NCBI GenBank assembly: GCA_024401215.1
Contig: JAKSLL010000006.1
Span: 1 to 64,000 of the forward strand
Direction: 5' to 3'
Length of the DNA: 64,000 nucleotides
DNA from: Bacteroidaceae bacterium
GTDB taxonomy: Bacteria > Bacteroidota > Bacteroidia > Bacteroidales > Bacteroidaceae
The position numbers and the translations under genes are program-made. A model generated the notes under the pieces. It was not told where the DNA came from. It did not search any database and saw nothing but the letters and a program-made list of their open reading frames with translations. This document shows positions 52,492 through 61,054 of this stretch, one piece after another. The stretch's first letter is position 1. Each line of letters begins with the position of its first letter.

Positions 52492-54173
52492 TTACCGGTG
52501 CAGAAGCACTGATGCGCGCATTGGAGCATGAAGGTGTGGATGTCCTCTTCGGATATCCTGGTGGTTCCATCATGCCTACATACGATGCGCTCTACGATCA
52601 TAAGCAGTCTCTCAATCATATTCTTGTTCGTCACGAACAGGGTGCAGTACACGCTGCTCAGGGCTATGCTCGTGTCAGCGGAAAGGTGGGTTGTGCCATT
52701 GTTACAAGTGGTCCTGGTGCAACAAATACAATCACAGGTATTGCTGACGCTATGATAGACTCAACACCTATGGTTGTCATTTGCGGTCAGGTGGGTGTTG
52801 CTATGCTTGGCACAGATGCTTTCCAGGAGGTTGATGTCGTTGGCGTTACACAGCCTATATCAAAGTGGAGCTACCAGATTCGTCGTGCGGAGGATGTTGC
52901 TTGGGCTGTGGCTCGTGCTTTCTATGTGGCAAAGAGTGGCCGTCCGGGTCCTGTTGTTCTTGACTTTGCTAAGAATGCTCAGACAGGAATGGTGGATTTT
53001 GAACCAGCAAAGGTGGATTTCATCCGCAGCTATAACCCATATCCAAATGTAAAGCAGGATGTTGTTGAGGCTGCAGCTAAGATGATTAACAACAGCGTCA
53101 AGCCATTTGCTTTGCTTGGTCAAGGTGTGGAACTTGCTGGCGCTCGTGAAGAGGTTCAGGCTTTCTTGGAAAAGGCACAGATTCCTTTTGGCACTACATT
53201 CCTCGGACTTAGTGATATGCCTTCTGACCATAGTCTCAACAAGGGTATTCTTGGAATGCATGGAAATTTGGGACCAAACGTGATGACAAACAAGTGCGAC
53301 CTCTTGATTGCTATCGGTATGCGTTTTGATGACCGTGTGACAGGTAACCTTGCAACTTATGCAAAGCAGGCAAAGATTATACATTTTGATATTGATGCTT
53401 CTGAGTTCAACAAGAACGTGAAGATTGACCTTGCTGTACATGGCGACTGCAAAGCAACAATTCCTGCTGTTACTGCGCTTCTTGATGAGGCAAAGCATGA
53501 TGCATGGATTGAAGGATTTAAGCCTTACGAGGAGAAAGAGTTTAATAAGGTGATAGATAAGGCAATCAATCCTGCTGATGGTCCTCTCCTTATGGGAGAG
53601 GTTGTTCGCAAGGTGAGTGAAGCAGCTAACAATGAGGCAATCATGGTTACTGATGTCGGTCAGAATCAGCTCTTTGCGTGTCGTTACTTTAAGTTCACAA
53701 AGCCACGCTCTGTAGTGACATCTGGTGGACTTGGCACTATGGGCTTCGGACTTCCTGCAGGCATTGGTGCTACCTTTGGCGCTCCTGACCGTACTGTGTG
53801 CGTGTTCTGTGGCGACGGTGGTCTGCAGATGACAATTCAGGAACTTGGAACAATAATGGAGCAGGGTGCGCCTGTCAAGATAATACTCTTGAACAATAAC
53901 TTCCTCGGTAATGTTCGTCAGTGGCAGGAGATGTTCTTCAGCCATCGCTATTCTTTCACTCCGATGACAAATCCTGATTATGAGCTTATTGCCAAAGGAT
54001 ATGGAATACCATCAAAGACAGTCATTGAGCGCAAGGATCTTGATGCCGCTATTCAGGAGATGCTCAGCACACCTGGACCTTATCTCTTGCAATGCGCAAT
54101 CAAGGAAGAAGACAATGTGCTTCCAATGACACCTCCAGGTGCAAACATCGACGAAATGCTTCTTGAAGTATGA
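52392..54173 (+). CDS. ilvB: Acetolactate synthase large subunit with element-derived N-terminus
   Basis: ThDP-dependent condensation of pyruvate (first common step of valine/leucine and, with 2-oxobutyrate, isoleucine). The enzyme proper begins ITGAEALMRALEHEGVDVLFGYPGG; VRHEQGAVHAAQGYAR holds the catalytic Glu, and GDGGLQMTIQELGTI...NNNFLGNVRQWQ is the ThDP/Mg motif. About 33 extra residues precede it (MNKDSNMTPDNTV...SSPRGGREGV), of which about 11 are encoded by the right inverted end of the DUF559 element. So the original start was probably lost and replaced. Overlaps ilvN by 4 bp. Confidence 0.95.
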   Translation: MNKDSNMTPDNTVSASIDNVSSNSSPRGGREGVITGAEALMRALEHEGVDVLFGYPGGSIMPTYDALYDHKQSLNHILVRHEQGAVHAAQGYARVSGKVGCAIVTSGPGATNTITGIADAMIDSTPMVVICGQVGVAMLGTDAFQEVDVVGVTQPISKWSYQIRRAEDVAWAVARAFYVAKSGRPGPVVLDFAKNAQTGMVDFEPAKVDFIRSYNPYPNVKQDVVEAAAKMINNSVKPFALLGQGVELAGAREEVQAFLEKAQIPFGTTFLGLSDMPSDHSLNKGILGMHGNLGPNVMTNKCDLLIAIGMRFDDRVTGNLATYAKQAKIIHFDIDASEFNKNVKIDLAVHGDCKATIPAVTALLDEAKHDAWIEGFKPYEEKEFNKVIDKAINPADGPLLMGEVVRKVSEAANNEAIMVTDVGQNQLFACRYFKFTKPRSVVTSGGLGTMGFGLPAGIGATFGAPDRTVCVFCGDGGLQMTIQELGTIMEQGAPVKIILLNNNFLGNVRQWQEMFFSHRYSFTPMTNPDYELIAKGYGIPSKTVIERKDLDAAIQEMLSTPGPYLLQCAIKEEDNVLPMTPPGANIDEMLLEV

Positions 54174-54850
54174 AACGAACTAAACGAACTTTCGGAGGAC
54201 AATGTGGCGAATGCACATCATGCGGAAAATGCGACAGAGTGCTGAATCGCGACAAGGCTCCAGCCCGAGAAATAATAAAAGAAACTCCCGTAATGGAACA
54301 AGATAAAGAAATAAAATTATACACATTCCTCATTTACTCAGAGAATATAGCAGGACTTCTCTCTCAGATTTCCGCTGTGTTTACTCGTCGTCAGGTAAAT
54401 ATCGAGTCACTCAATGTATGTGCAAGCAGCACTCCGGGCGTTCATAAGTACACGGTAACTGCAAATTGCGATGAAGAGATGGCAATGATGCTTGTCAAGC
54501 AGATGGAGAAGAAGATTGATGTGCTTCAGGCATTCTATTTTACTGATGATGAGATATTCATCAATGAAACATGTCTGCTGAAGGTGAGCACGCCAGTTAT
54601 GCTTGATGATCATAACATAAGCCGCATTGTGCGTATGTTCAACGCTCGTATCGTTGAGGTCAATCCTACATTCGCAACAATAGAGAAGACAGGAATGACA
54701 TCCGACATTCTTGCTCTCTTCGACAGCCTTAATGCAATCCCGGGCTGTGTGCTTCAGTTCGTACGTTCTGGTAGGATAGCAGTCACAAAGTCAAAGATTG
54801 AACGACTTGACAACTATCTTGCGCAGCGAGAGAAGGAGAGACAGGGGTAG
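54170..54850 (+). CDS. ilvN: Acetolactate synthase small (regulatory) subunit with Cys-rich extension
   Basis: ACT-domain subunit that activates IlvB and gives valine feedback. The conserved part starts at Met42 (ATG 54293): EIKLYTFLIYSENIAGLLSQISAVFTRRQVNIESLNV, followed by a second domain (LKVSTPVMLDDHNISRIVRMFNARIVEVNP). The longer frame from ATG 54170, which overlaps the ilvB stop as ATGA, adds 41 residues with four cysteines (CGECTSCGKCDRV). Either the long product is made, giving an unusual metal-binding-like extension, or this is a coupled leader and synthesis begins at 54293. I list the long form because of the overlap; the choice is open. Confidence 0.85.
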   Translation: MKRTKRTFGGQCGECTSCGKCDRVLNRDKAPAREIIKETPVMEQDKEIKLYTFLIYSENIAGLLSQISAVFTRRQVNIESLNVCASSTPGVHKYTVTANCDEEMAMMLVKQMEKKIDVLQAFYFTDDEIFINETCLLKVSTPVMLDDHNISRIVRMFNARIVEVNPTFATIEKTGMTSDILALFDSLNAIPGCVLQFVRSGRIAVTKSKIERLDNYLAQREKERQG

Positions 54851-54852
54851 GG

Positions 54853-54968
54853 CTGCAAGCTTGCAGTTTCTGTCTTAATCTATGGCTGCAGCTTTTCAGC
54901 AGCATCTGTAGTACATAACATGTGAATTAATAATATACATTATATTAAACCCGCAGAGCATGCTCTGC
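54853..54968. promoter_or_regulatory. Palindromes in the ilvN-ilvC spacer
   Basis: Two perfect palindromes: CTGCAAGCTTGCAG (54853-54866) just after ilvN and GCAGAGCATGCTCTGC (54953-54968) 17 bp before the ilvC ATG. A GCTGC/GCAGC pair lies between. They may be RNA hairpins controlling ilvC translation, or operators; no evidence decides. Confidence 0.45.
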
Positions 54969-54985
54969 ATAATACAAAAATCAAA

Positions 54986-56029
54986 ATGGCAAAAATGAAT
55001 TTTGGTGGCGTTATCGAAGAGGTAATGACACGTGAAGAATTCCCACTCGACAAGGCTCGTGAAATCCTTAAGGACGAGACTATCGCAGTTATCGGTTATG
55101 GTGTTCAGGGTCCTGGTCAGGCTTGTAACCTCCGTGACAACGGTTTCAACGTAATCGTTGGTCAGCGTCAGGGCAAGACTTTTGAGAAGGCTATCGCTGA
55201 CGGTTGGGTACCAGGTGAGACTCTCTTCTCTATCGAAGAGGCAGCTGACAAGGCTACAATCGTAATGTGTCTCCTCTCAGACGCAGCAGTAATGTCTGTA
55301 TGGCCTACACTCCAGAAGTACCTCACTCCTGGTAAGGCTCTTTACTTCTCTCACGGTTTCGCAATCACTTGGTCAGACCGCACAGGTTGTGTTCCTGCTA
55401 AGGACATCGACGTTATCATGGTTGCTCCTAAGGGTTCAGGTACATCACTCCGTACTATGTTCCTCGAGGGTCGTGGTCTTAACTCTTCATACGCAGTTTA
55501 CAACGATGCTACAGGCAAGGCTCTCGATCGTACTCTTGCTCTCGGTATCGGTATCGGTTCTGGTTACATGTTCGAGACTACATTCCAGCGTGAGGCAACT
55601 TCTGACCTCACAGGTGAGCGTGGTTCTCTCATGGGTGCTATCCAGGGTCTCCTCCTCGCTCAGTATGAGGTGCTCCGTGAGAACGGTCACACTCCATCTG
55701 AGGCATTCAACGAGACAGTTGAGGAGCTCACTCAGTCACTCATGCCACTCTTCGCTCAGAAGGGTATGGACTGGATGTACGCTAACTGCTCTACAACAGC
55801 ACAGCGTGGTGCTCTCGACTGGATGGGCCCATTCCACGATGCTTGCAAGCCAGTTGTTGAGAAGCTTTACAACTCTGTTAAGACTGGTAACGAGGCTCAG
55901 ATTTCTATCGATGCAAACTCTAAGCCTGACTACCGCGTAGGTCTTGAGAAGGAGCTTAAGGCTCTCCGTGAGTCTGAGATGTGGCGCACAGCTGAGGTTG
56001 TTCGTCAGCTCCGTCCAGAGAACAACTAA
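54986..56029 (+). CDS. ilvC: Ketol-acid reductoisomerase
   Basis: NADPH/Mg-dependent isomerisation and reduction of acetolactate. 347 residues: Rossmann motif VIGYGVQGPGQACNLRDNG, MVAPKGSGTSLR, and knotted C-terminal domain with SDLTGERGSLMGAIQG and the YANCSTTAQRGALDW segment. Codon choice is noticeably more biased (C-ending codons, CTC, GGT) than in its neighbours, as expected for a very highly expressed enzyme. A clear terminator follows. Confidence 0.97.
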   Translation: MAKMNFGGVIEEVMTREEFPLDKAREILKDETIAVIGYGVQGPGQACNLRDNGFNVIVGQRQGKTFEKAIADGWVPGETLFSIEEAADKATIVMCLLSDAAVMSVWPTLQKYLTPGKALYFSHGFAITWSDRTGCVPAKDIDVIMVAPKGSGTSLRTMFLEGRGLNSSYAVYNDATGKALDRTLALGIGIGSGYMFETTFQREATSDLTGERGSLMGAIQGLLLAQYEVLRENGHTPSEAFNETVEELTQSLMPLFAQKGMDWMYANCSTTAQRGALDWMGPFHDACKPVVEKLYNSVKTGNEAQISIDANSKPDYRVGLEKELKALRESEMWRTAEVVRQLRPENN

Positions 56030-56053
56030 TAGATTGTTCTAAATACAAATACC

Positions 56054-56086
56054 TTATCCCCAGAAGTCTTTGATTTCTGGGGATAA
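56054..56086 (+). terminator. Terminator of the ilv cluster
   Basis: TTATCCCCAGAA (56054-56065) pairs perfectly with TTCTGGGGATAA (56075-56086), loop of 9 bases, followed by CTATTTTAAATTC. Confidence 0.85.
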
Positions 56087-56218
56087 CTATTTTAAATTCT
56101 TATCTCTTAATCCATACTTGTTACCCCTTTATTGTATTGTGAAATGTTAAAAAATGCAAGTTGTTAATAGCCTTTATGTGCAAAATGAGTACTAAAAATC
56201 ATCTTTTCTATCATTTTG

Positions 56219-56250
56219 TTTGTATAACAATGTTAATTTGTGTAATTTTG
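56219..56250 (+). promoter_or_regulatory. Promoter of the WecG/TagA gene
   Basis: TTTG (56219-56222), 20-bp spacer, TAATTTTG (56243-56250), a full consensus match. Start near 56256, leader about 108 bases. The rest of 56087-56363 is AT-rich and shows nothing else. Confidence 0.78.
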
Positions 56251-56363
56251 CACAAGAATTATTGGTGTTAGTTTTTCATTCCTGTTTTCTAAAAGTTATT
56301 ATTGAAGATAATTCCTAATATTAGAGGATGGTTTAGTTTTAACTTATTACTGCTATTATATAG

Positions 56364-57164
56364 ATGATATCTATCCGTGTACTAGATTTGTTGGAGAGCA
56401 AAAGCAAACTGACAACATTACCAGAGGGGAAACTCCTCATAAATACGATTAATGCATATTCATACAACAATGCTCGACATGATGAATTGTTTGAAGAAGC
56501 ATTGATGAAAGGTGATGTGCTTATACCTGACGGCATAAGCATAGTACATGCGTGTCGTTTTTTGCATTATGTTAAGACAAGGCCAAAAGAGAGAATTGCA
56601 GGTTGGGATTTGTTCGCTTTTGAAATGAAGAAATTGAATGGTGCCGTATATGACGCAACTCAAACAGAATCAGATAATGAGATGCCATTCTGGAAGAAGA
56701 TGAACCCCGACAGACAAAAGCCTGTTGTCATGTTCATAGGCTCAAGTAAGAGAGTGTTAGACTCTATCGTTGAGAATGCAGCATATTTCTATCCTAATCT
56801 TGAGGTTAAGACTTATTCTCCTCCTTTCAAACCGATATTCACTGTTGAGGATAACCGAAATATTGTTAATGCAATAAATGCTATTGATCCTGACCTCTTA
56901 TGGATAGGAATGACAGCACCAAAGCAGGAAAAATGGACATATTCTCAATGGGACAAACTCAACATACATTGTCATGTAGGAACAATAGGCGCTGTCTTTG
57001 ACTTCTTTGCAGGCACTCGTAAACGTGCGCCGAAAGTTATGCAGAAGACAGGTTTTGAATGGCTGTACCGACTTTTAAGCGAGCCAAAACGTATGTGGCG
57101 TAGATATATAATAGGTAATGTTGAGTTTGTCATATATATTTTGCGTGAGAAGCTTGGATTTTAA
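56364..57164 (+). CDS. WecG/TagA/CpsF family glycosyltransferase
   Basis: 266 residues, GT26. Moves a sugar (ManNAcA or ManNAc in known members) onto a lipid-linked precursor. The motifs IPDGISIVHACRFL, IDPDLLWIGMTAPKQEKW and GTIGAVFDFFAGTRKRAPKVMQKTGFEWLYRL are diagnostic. A mid-protein insertion (about residues 90-120, DATQTESDNEMPFWKKMNPDR) lengthens the loop before VVMFIGSSKR. Probably acts with a surface-polysaccharide pathway; the neighbour downstream is a nucleotidyltransferase-like gene. Confidence 0.92.
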   Translation: MISIRVLDLLESKSKLTTLPEGKLLINTINAYSYNNARHDELFEEALMKGDVLIPDGISIVHACRFLHYVKTRPKERIAGWDLFAFEMKKLNGAVYDATQTESDNEMPFWKKMNPDRQKPVVMFIGSSKRVLDSIVENAAYFYPNLEVKTYSPPFKPIFTVEDNRNIVNAINAIDPDLLWIGMTAPKQEKWTYSQWDKLNIHCHVGTIGAVFDFFAGTRKRAPKVMQKTGFEWLYRLLSEPKRMWRRYIIGNVEFVIYILREKLGF

Positions 57165-57185
57165 TGTGGTTACGAAAAGGGTACA

Positions 57186-58328
57186 ATGTCAAACGAACTA
57201 CTTGAATTATTGCAGATTTCACTTGGAAACAAAGAGCATTTCTCTTCCCCAGTAAAAGAGGAAGGGTGGCGTGCTCTGTATGAGGAGTCGTTATTGTATT
57301 CTGTAGTAGGTATTGCTTATGTTGGCATGTTAAGACTGCATGCCGCATCGTGTGCAGATGTAAGCTATGTGCCTCATTCCAAACAGCTGCTTGTTGAATG
57401 GTCTGTTCAGGTAAATGCCATACGTGAGGGCAATCGTATAGCAGACTGGCAGAGCTGTAAGGTGTTGAAGAGCTTCAAGAAGAAAGGCTTTGATGGATGC
57501 CTTTTAAAAGGTCAGGGCAATGCGCTTATGTATGACATTGCTGTCATTGGTGGAGAGCATGTGAATCTTGGCGAATATCGTACAAGCGGCGATATAGATG
57601 TGTGGATAGGTGGCTCTCATGGATCAGTATATGAGTATGTTAAAAGCGTATGTCAGCCAAGCGCAATGATGTATAACCATACAGATTTCCCCGTTAGAGA
57701 TGATATGGACATAGAAGTTCATATACGTCCTACATATATGAACAATCCTATACATAACAGCAGGCTTCAGCGATGGTACTCAGAGCGTGAGTTCGTTCAG
57801 ATCAATAACATTAGTTCTTTGGGTGATGGTGAATGTGCCATTCCTGAAGTATCGTTCAATGCCGTCTATCAGCTGTCGCATCTTTACAAACATCTGTTCA
57901 CTACAGGCATATCCCTTCGTCAGCTTGTCGATTACTATTTTGTGCTTAAAAGGCTGTCAGAGCAAGATTCCGAATCACGCATTGAAGTGATGCGTGTGAT
58001 AAAAAATGTTGGAATGGCAGATTTCGCTGCCGCGGTAATGTGGATTATGACGCATTTCTTTGCAATGCCCGAGTCTTTCATGCTTTGCAAGCCAGATGAA
58101 GTGAGGGGGACTATGCTTATCGAAGAAATGGAGAGGACAAACGCCGACCTTCTTGCTGGCATTGGTGTAGGAGAAGATACAGGCAGAAACTATTGGCGAA
58201 GAGTTGCCAGTGAACAGAAGCGCAACTGGCGACTCCTCGCATATTATCCGTCAGAAGTATTATGCAAGCCTGTCTTTGCGGTGTTCCATTTCTTCTGGCG
58301 CAAACTAAACCTTGTCAGTCGTGAATGA
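57186..58328 (+). CDS. Nucleotidyltransferase-like protein (NTP_transf_5 family)
   Basis: 380 residues. The key motif is LLKGQGNALMYD followed by YRTSGDIDVWIGG, where G-DxD is the metal-binding pair of the pol-beta nucleotidyltransferase fold, and later MDIEVHIRP supplies the third acid. This matches the uncharacterised nucleotidyltransferase family found next to polysaccharide genes in Bacteroidetes. Substrate unknown. It starts 21 bp after the glycosyltransferase and overlaps the convergent oxidoreductase by 24 bp. Confidence 0.83.
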   Translation: MSNELLELLQISLGNKEHFSSPVKEEGWRALYEESLLYSVVGIAYVGMLRLHAASCADVSYVPHSKQLLVEWSVQVNAIREGNRIADWQSCKVLKSFKKKGFDGCLLKGQGNALMYDIAVIGGEHVNLGEYRTSGDIDVWIGGSHGSVYEYVKSVCQPSAMMYNHTDFPVRDDMDIEVHIRPTYMNNPIHNSRLQRWYSEREFVQINNISSLGDGECAIPEVSFNAVYQLSHLYKHLFTTGISLRQLVDYYFVLKRLSEQDSESRIEVMRVIKNVGMADFAAAVMWIMTHFFAMPESFMLCKPDEVRGTMLIEEMERTNADLLAGIGVGEDTGRNYWRRVASEQKRNWRLLAYYPSEVLCKPVFAVFHFFWRKLNLVSRE

Positions 58329-59309
58329 TGCGTCGTCCATAGGGTAGTGTACACCCCATTCTTTGCGCAGCGCATCCATCTGTCGCATTATTGACAGCGT
58401 CTCTTCGTGAGGCATCATTGGTGATTCCAATAATCTCTCCTCTAAACATCGCTTGCATTCAAGTACTTGATATTCATATCCATTTACCATGTCTGCAGGA
58501 CGTTCGACGCGTTCAACGAGTTCGTAGTTACGCCATACTTCGATAAGCTCCGGACAGTTCACATTGTCCACACGGATGTAGCCGTCAGTACCGCAGATTA
58601 TGCCTTGTCGGTCATTCAGGGTGAGGCATCCTGCCTGCAGATTTGCCATACGTCCGTCGGCATAGCTGAGCGAAATGCTTTCCATCATATCCATGCCCGT
58701 CTCTCCTAAATGACAGTTTGTGACTGTGCGAGCGATATCCGTGCCGAAATACATCCGTGCGAAATTCAGCACATAGACACCAAGGTCAAGCAATGCGCCG
58801 CCACAAAGTTCTGGTCTTATGATGCGTTCCTTATTTTCCATCATATAGCAGAGTGTTGCAGTAAGGATGCGTGGCTCGCCGATAATTCCGCTGTTCATCA
58901 ATTCTTTCACCTTATGTGACAATGGCATGTAGCGTGTCCAGATAGCCTCGGTTATGAACACATTGCGTTCGTGAGCCATCCTTATCAGTTCTTCAGCCTC
59001 GCGTTCGTTAGCTGTGAACGCCTTTTCTACAAGCACAGCCTTGCCATGTTCTATAGCTAATTTGGCATGCTGATAATGATGCGAATGAGGAGTAGCTACA
59101 TACACGAGATCCACGTCATTGTCACAAACGAGTGCTTCATAGCTTCCGTAAGCCTTCTTGATTCCATAAGCAGCAGCAAACTCCTTGGCCTTAGTTTCTG
59201 AACGAGATGCTATTGCTATGACTTCCGCATTGCTTAGAGGTGCTAAAGCCTCTGCCATCTTATTGGCAATCCATCCTGCGCCAATAATACCTACCTTGAT
59301 CTTTTCCAT
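58305..59309 (-). CDS. Gfo/Idh/MocA family oxidoreductase
   Basis: 334 residues. Rossmann start KVGIIGAGWIANKMAEAL, then YVATPHSHHYQHAKLAIEHGKAVLVEKAFTANEREAEEL (the EKxxxxN active-site region with Lys in VEKAFT) and C-terminal dimerisation sheet. NAD(P)-dependent dehydrogenase on a sugar, trans-dihydrodiol or inositol type substrate; not determinable. 3' end overlaps the preceding gene on the other strand by 24 bp. Dispersed repeat copy B lies upstream. Confidence 0.92.
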   Translation of the reverse strand: MEKIKVGIIGAGWIANKMAEALAPLSNAEVIAIASRSETKAKEFAAAYGIKKAYGSYEALVCDNDVDLVYVATPHSHHYQHAKLAIEHGKAVLVEKAFTANEREAEELIRMAHERNVFITEAIWTRYMPLSHKVKELMNSGIIGEPRILTATLCYMMENKERIIRPELCGGALLDLGVYVLNFARMYFGTDIARTVTNCHLGETGMDMMESISLSYADGRMANLQAGCLTLNDRQGIICGTDGYIRVDNVNCPELIEVWRNYELVERVERPADMVNGYEYQVLECKRCLEERLLESPMMPHEETLSIMRQMDALRKEWGVHYPMDDASFTTDKV

Positions 59310-59326
59310 AGTTGATTATACTTTCG

Positions 59327-59468
59327 CTTTGGGGTAGTTAAAGAGGAGTTATCGCTTCGCTTGGAGTTAAAGGGACATTTGCTATGTCGGACATTTGTCA
59401 CTTTAACTACCCTTTAACTTCTCTTTAACTGCCCATTAACTCCACAACAAGTGGAGCGAAACTTGTAT
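59327..59468 (-). repeat. Dispersed repeat beginning ATACAAGTTTCG, copy B (inverted)
   Basis: Read on the minus strand from 59468: ATACAAGTTTCGC, TCCACTTGTTGTGGAGTTAA, repeated AGTTAAAG units, GACAAATGTCCGAC and AACTCCAAGCGAAGCGATAACTCC. It is the same order as copies A and C. It fills the gap between the oxidoreductase start and the CobW-like gene stop. Confidence 0.75.
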
Positions 59469-59476
59469 AGTTTATA

Positions 59477-60823
59477 TTAAATCTTAGCGATACAAGAATC
59501 CAATTCCTTCTTTATCAACTGTTTGTCGAGTTTCTGGCCGATAAACACGAGCTTCTGCATTCTGTCGCCGTAAGTCTCATCCCAGTCGCGCTTCAGTCCA
59601 GGTTCAGCCTCCATGAGTCGAGCGAGTTCATCTTCCGGCATTGTTGCATACCACTGACCAGCATTGCGCAGAGACACCTGCTTGCCTGCCTGCTCGAAAA
59701 CATAGCAGATATGAGTCTCGTCAGCGAAATAGCAGATGCCCTTGGCACGGATGATATTCTTAGGCCATCGCTTTGCCACAAACTCATCAAAGAGTGTGAG
59801 GTCGAAAGGCTTTCGCTGGTAATATACATAAGTGCCGATGCCATACTCCTCAGCTTCTCCCTCGCCGTGGTGGTGATGATGGTGGCAGCAGCAATGAGGG
59901 TCATCGCATTCGCCGTCATGGTGGTGATGGTGGTGGTGATGCTCATGTTCGTCCTCATCATGGTGATGATGGTGCTCATGTTCATCGTCATCGTGATGGT
60001 GATGATGGCAGCTGCAATTAGGACCGTCACACTCATCGTCATGGTGGTGATGTTCATGTTCATCCTCCTCATCCTCATCGAGTTCGTCAATATGCTTCTC
60101 TATCTCCTTGATCCATGATGCCGAACCTGCCACCTCGTCGAAATTGAACGCAGCGGTGCCAATAAGCTTGTTGAAATCCACATCGCAGAAATCACATTCT
60201 ATAATCTCAGCCTTAGGTTGAATGGCGCGGATTATAGAGCGTATGCGTCCCAGTTCATCCTTGGTAACTTCCGAAGCTTTATTGAGAAGTATGGTGTTGC
60301 AGAACTCAATCTGTTGTATGATAAGGTTCTCAATATCATCTTCTTCCAACTTCTTGCTTGTGAGACTCTCGCCGCTATTGAACTCGTCTTTCATGCGGAG
60401 AGCGTCAACGACAGTTACAATGCTGTCGAGCATAGGCACGCCATCGGCAATAACCTCCTGCACCATAGAAGGGATGGAGCAAATCGTCTGAGCTATTGGT
60501 GCTGGCTCGCATATACCGCTTGCTTCTATGACGATGTAGTCGAAACGGTGCTGCTTTGTGATGTCAGTAAGCTGTTCAACGAGATCCATCTTCAGAGTGC
60601 AGCATATACATCCATTTTGGAGAGCCACAAGACTCTCGTCTTTTTTTCCAACGATGCCGCCCTGCTGGATAAGTTCTGCGTCAATATTCACCTCGCCGAT
60701 ATCATTCACGATGACAGCAAACTTGATGCCCTGCTTGTTTGTTAATATACGATTTAAAAGTGTTGTCTTTCCGCTTCCTAAATAACCTGTGAGCAGAAGA
60801 ACAGGAATTGTTTTTATAGTCAT
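59477..60823 (-). CDS. CobW/ZNG-type GTPase metal chaperone with histidine-rich insert
   Basis: 448 residues. Walker A GYLGSGKTT (13-21), the metal site NGCICCTL (Cys72, Cys74, Cys75), switch EASGICEP, Walker B and C-terminal CobW_C domain (YYQRKPFDLTLFDEFVAKRWPKN). Members load zinc or cobalt into client enzymes using GTP. Between the domains (about residues 250-325) is a very long His/Asp/Glu insert with two CxC clusters (CDGPNCSC and CDDPHCCC), more than 40 His in ~75 residues, longer than usual for the family; it likely buffers zinc or nickel. No Zur-type site was recognised. Confidence 0.92.
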   Translation of the reverse strand: MTIKTIPVLLLTGYLGSGKTTLLNRILTNKQGIKFAVIVNDIGEVNIDAELIQQGGIVGKKDESLVALQNGCICCTLKMDLVEQLTDITKQHRFDYIVIEASGICEPAPIAQTICSIPSMVQEVIADGVPMLDSIVTVVDALRMKDEFNSGESLTSKKLEEDDIENLIIQQIEFCNTILLNKASEVTKDELGRIRSIIRAIQPKAEIIECDFCDVDFNKLIGTAAFNFDEVAGSASWIKEIEKHIDELDEDEEDEHEHHHHDDECDGPNCSCHHHHHDDDEHEHHHHHDEDEHEHHHHHHHHDGECDDPHCCCHHHHHHGEGEAEEYGIGTYVYYQRKPFDLTLFDEFVAKRWPKNIIRAKGICYFADETHICYVFEQAGKQVSLRNAGQWYATMPEDELARLMEAEPGLKRDWDETYGDRMQKLVFIGQKLDKQLIKKELDSCIAKI

Positions 60824-60829
60824 TTTTTT

Positions 60830-61054
60830 GAGTTTTTAAGTTTTAAAGTTCTTAAGTTTTTAAGTTTTAAAGTTCTTTACATAAGTTTTGTTTCACTTGA
60901 TATGGAAGTTCAAGAAGTTAAGGAAGTTAAAGGAGTTAAAGACGTTACTGTCGCTGCTGGTGTCGTTTTTAACTTCCCCAAGTTTTCGCCTTTCGTATTT
61001 CGTATTTCGTAATTCGTAATTCGTAATTCGTAATTCGTCTTTCGTCTTTCGTCT
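60830..61054. repeat. Low-complexity and tandem-repeat region upstream of the metal chaperone gene
   Basis: Two tandem copies of AGTTTTTAAGTTTTAAAGTTCTT (60833-60876), then AAGTTAAGGAAGTTAAAGG type repeats (60906-60940), then a heptamer array (ATTTCGT, AATTCGT, CTTTCGT units, about nine, 60990-61054). The array stops at the pepD stop codon. Contains the promoter region of the CobW gene, but no consensus boxes were found. Confidence 0.6.

Noticed and set aside
52860..53945. 361-residue minus-strand frame opposite ilvB
   Set aside because: Antisense shadow of a highly conserved gene; His/Cys/Ser-rich composition is that of reversed codons.
59593..60090. Met/Thr/Ile-rich frame overlapping the metal chaperone gene
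   Set aside because: It is the His-rich insert (CAT/CAC) read in another frame.
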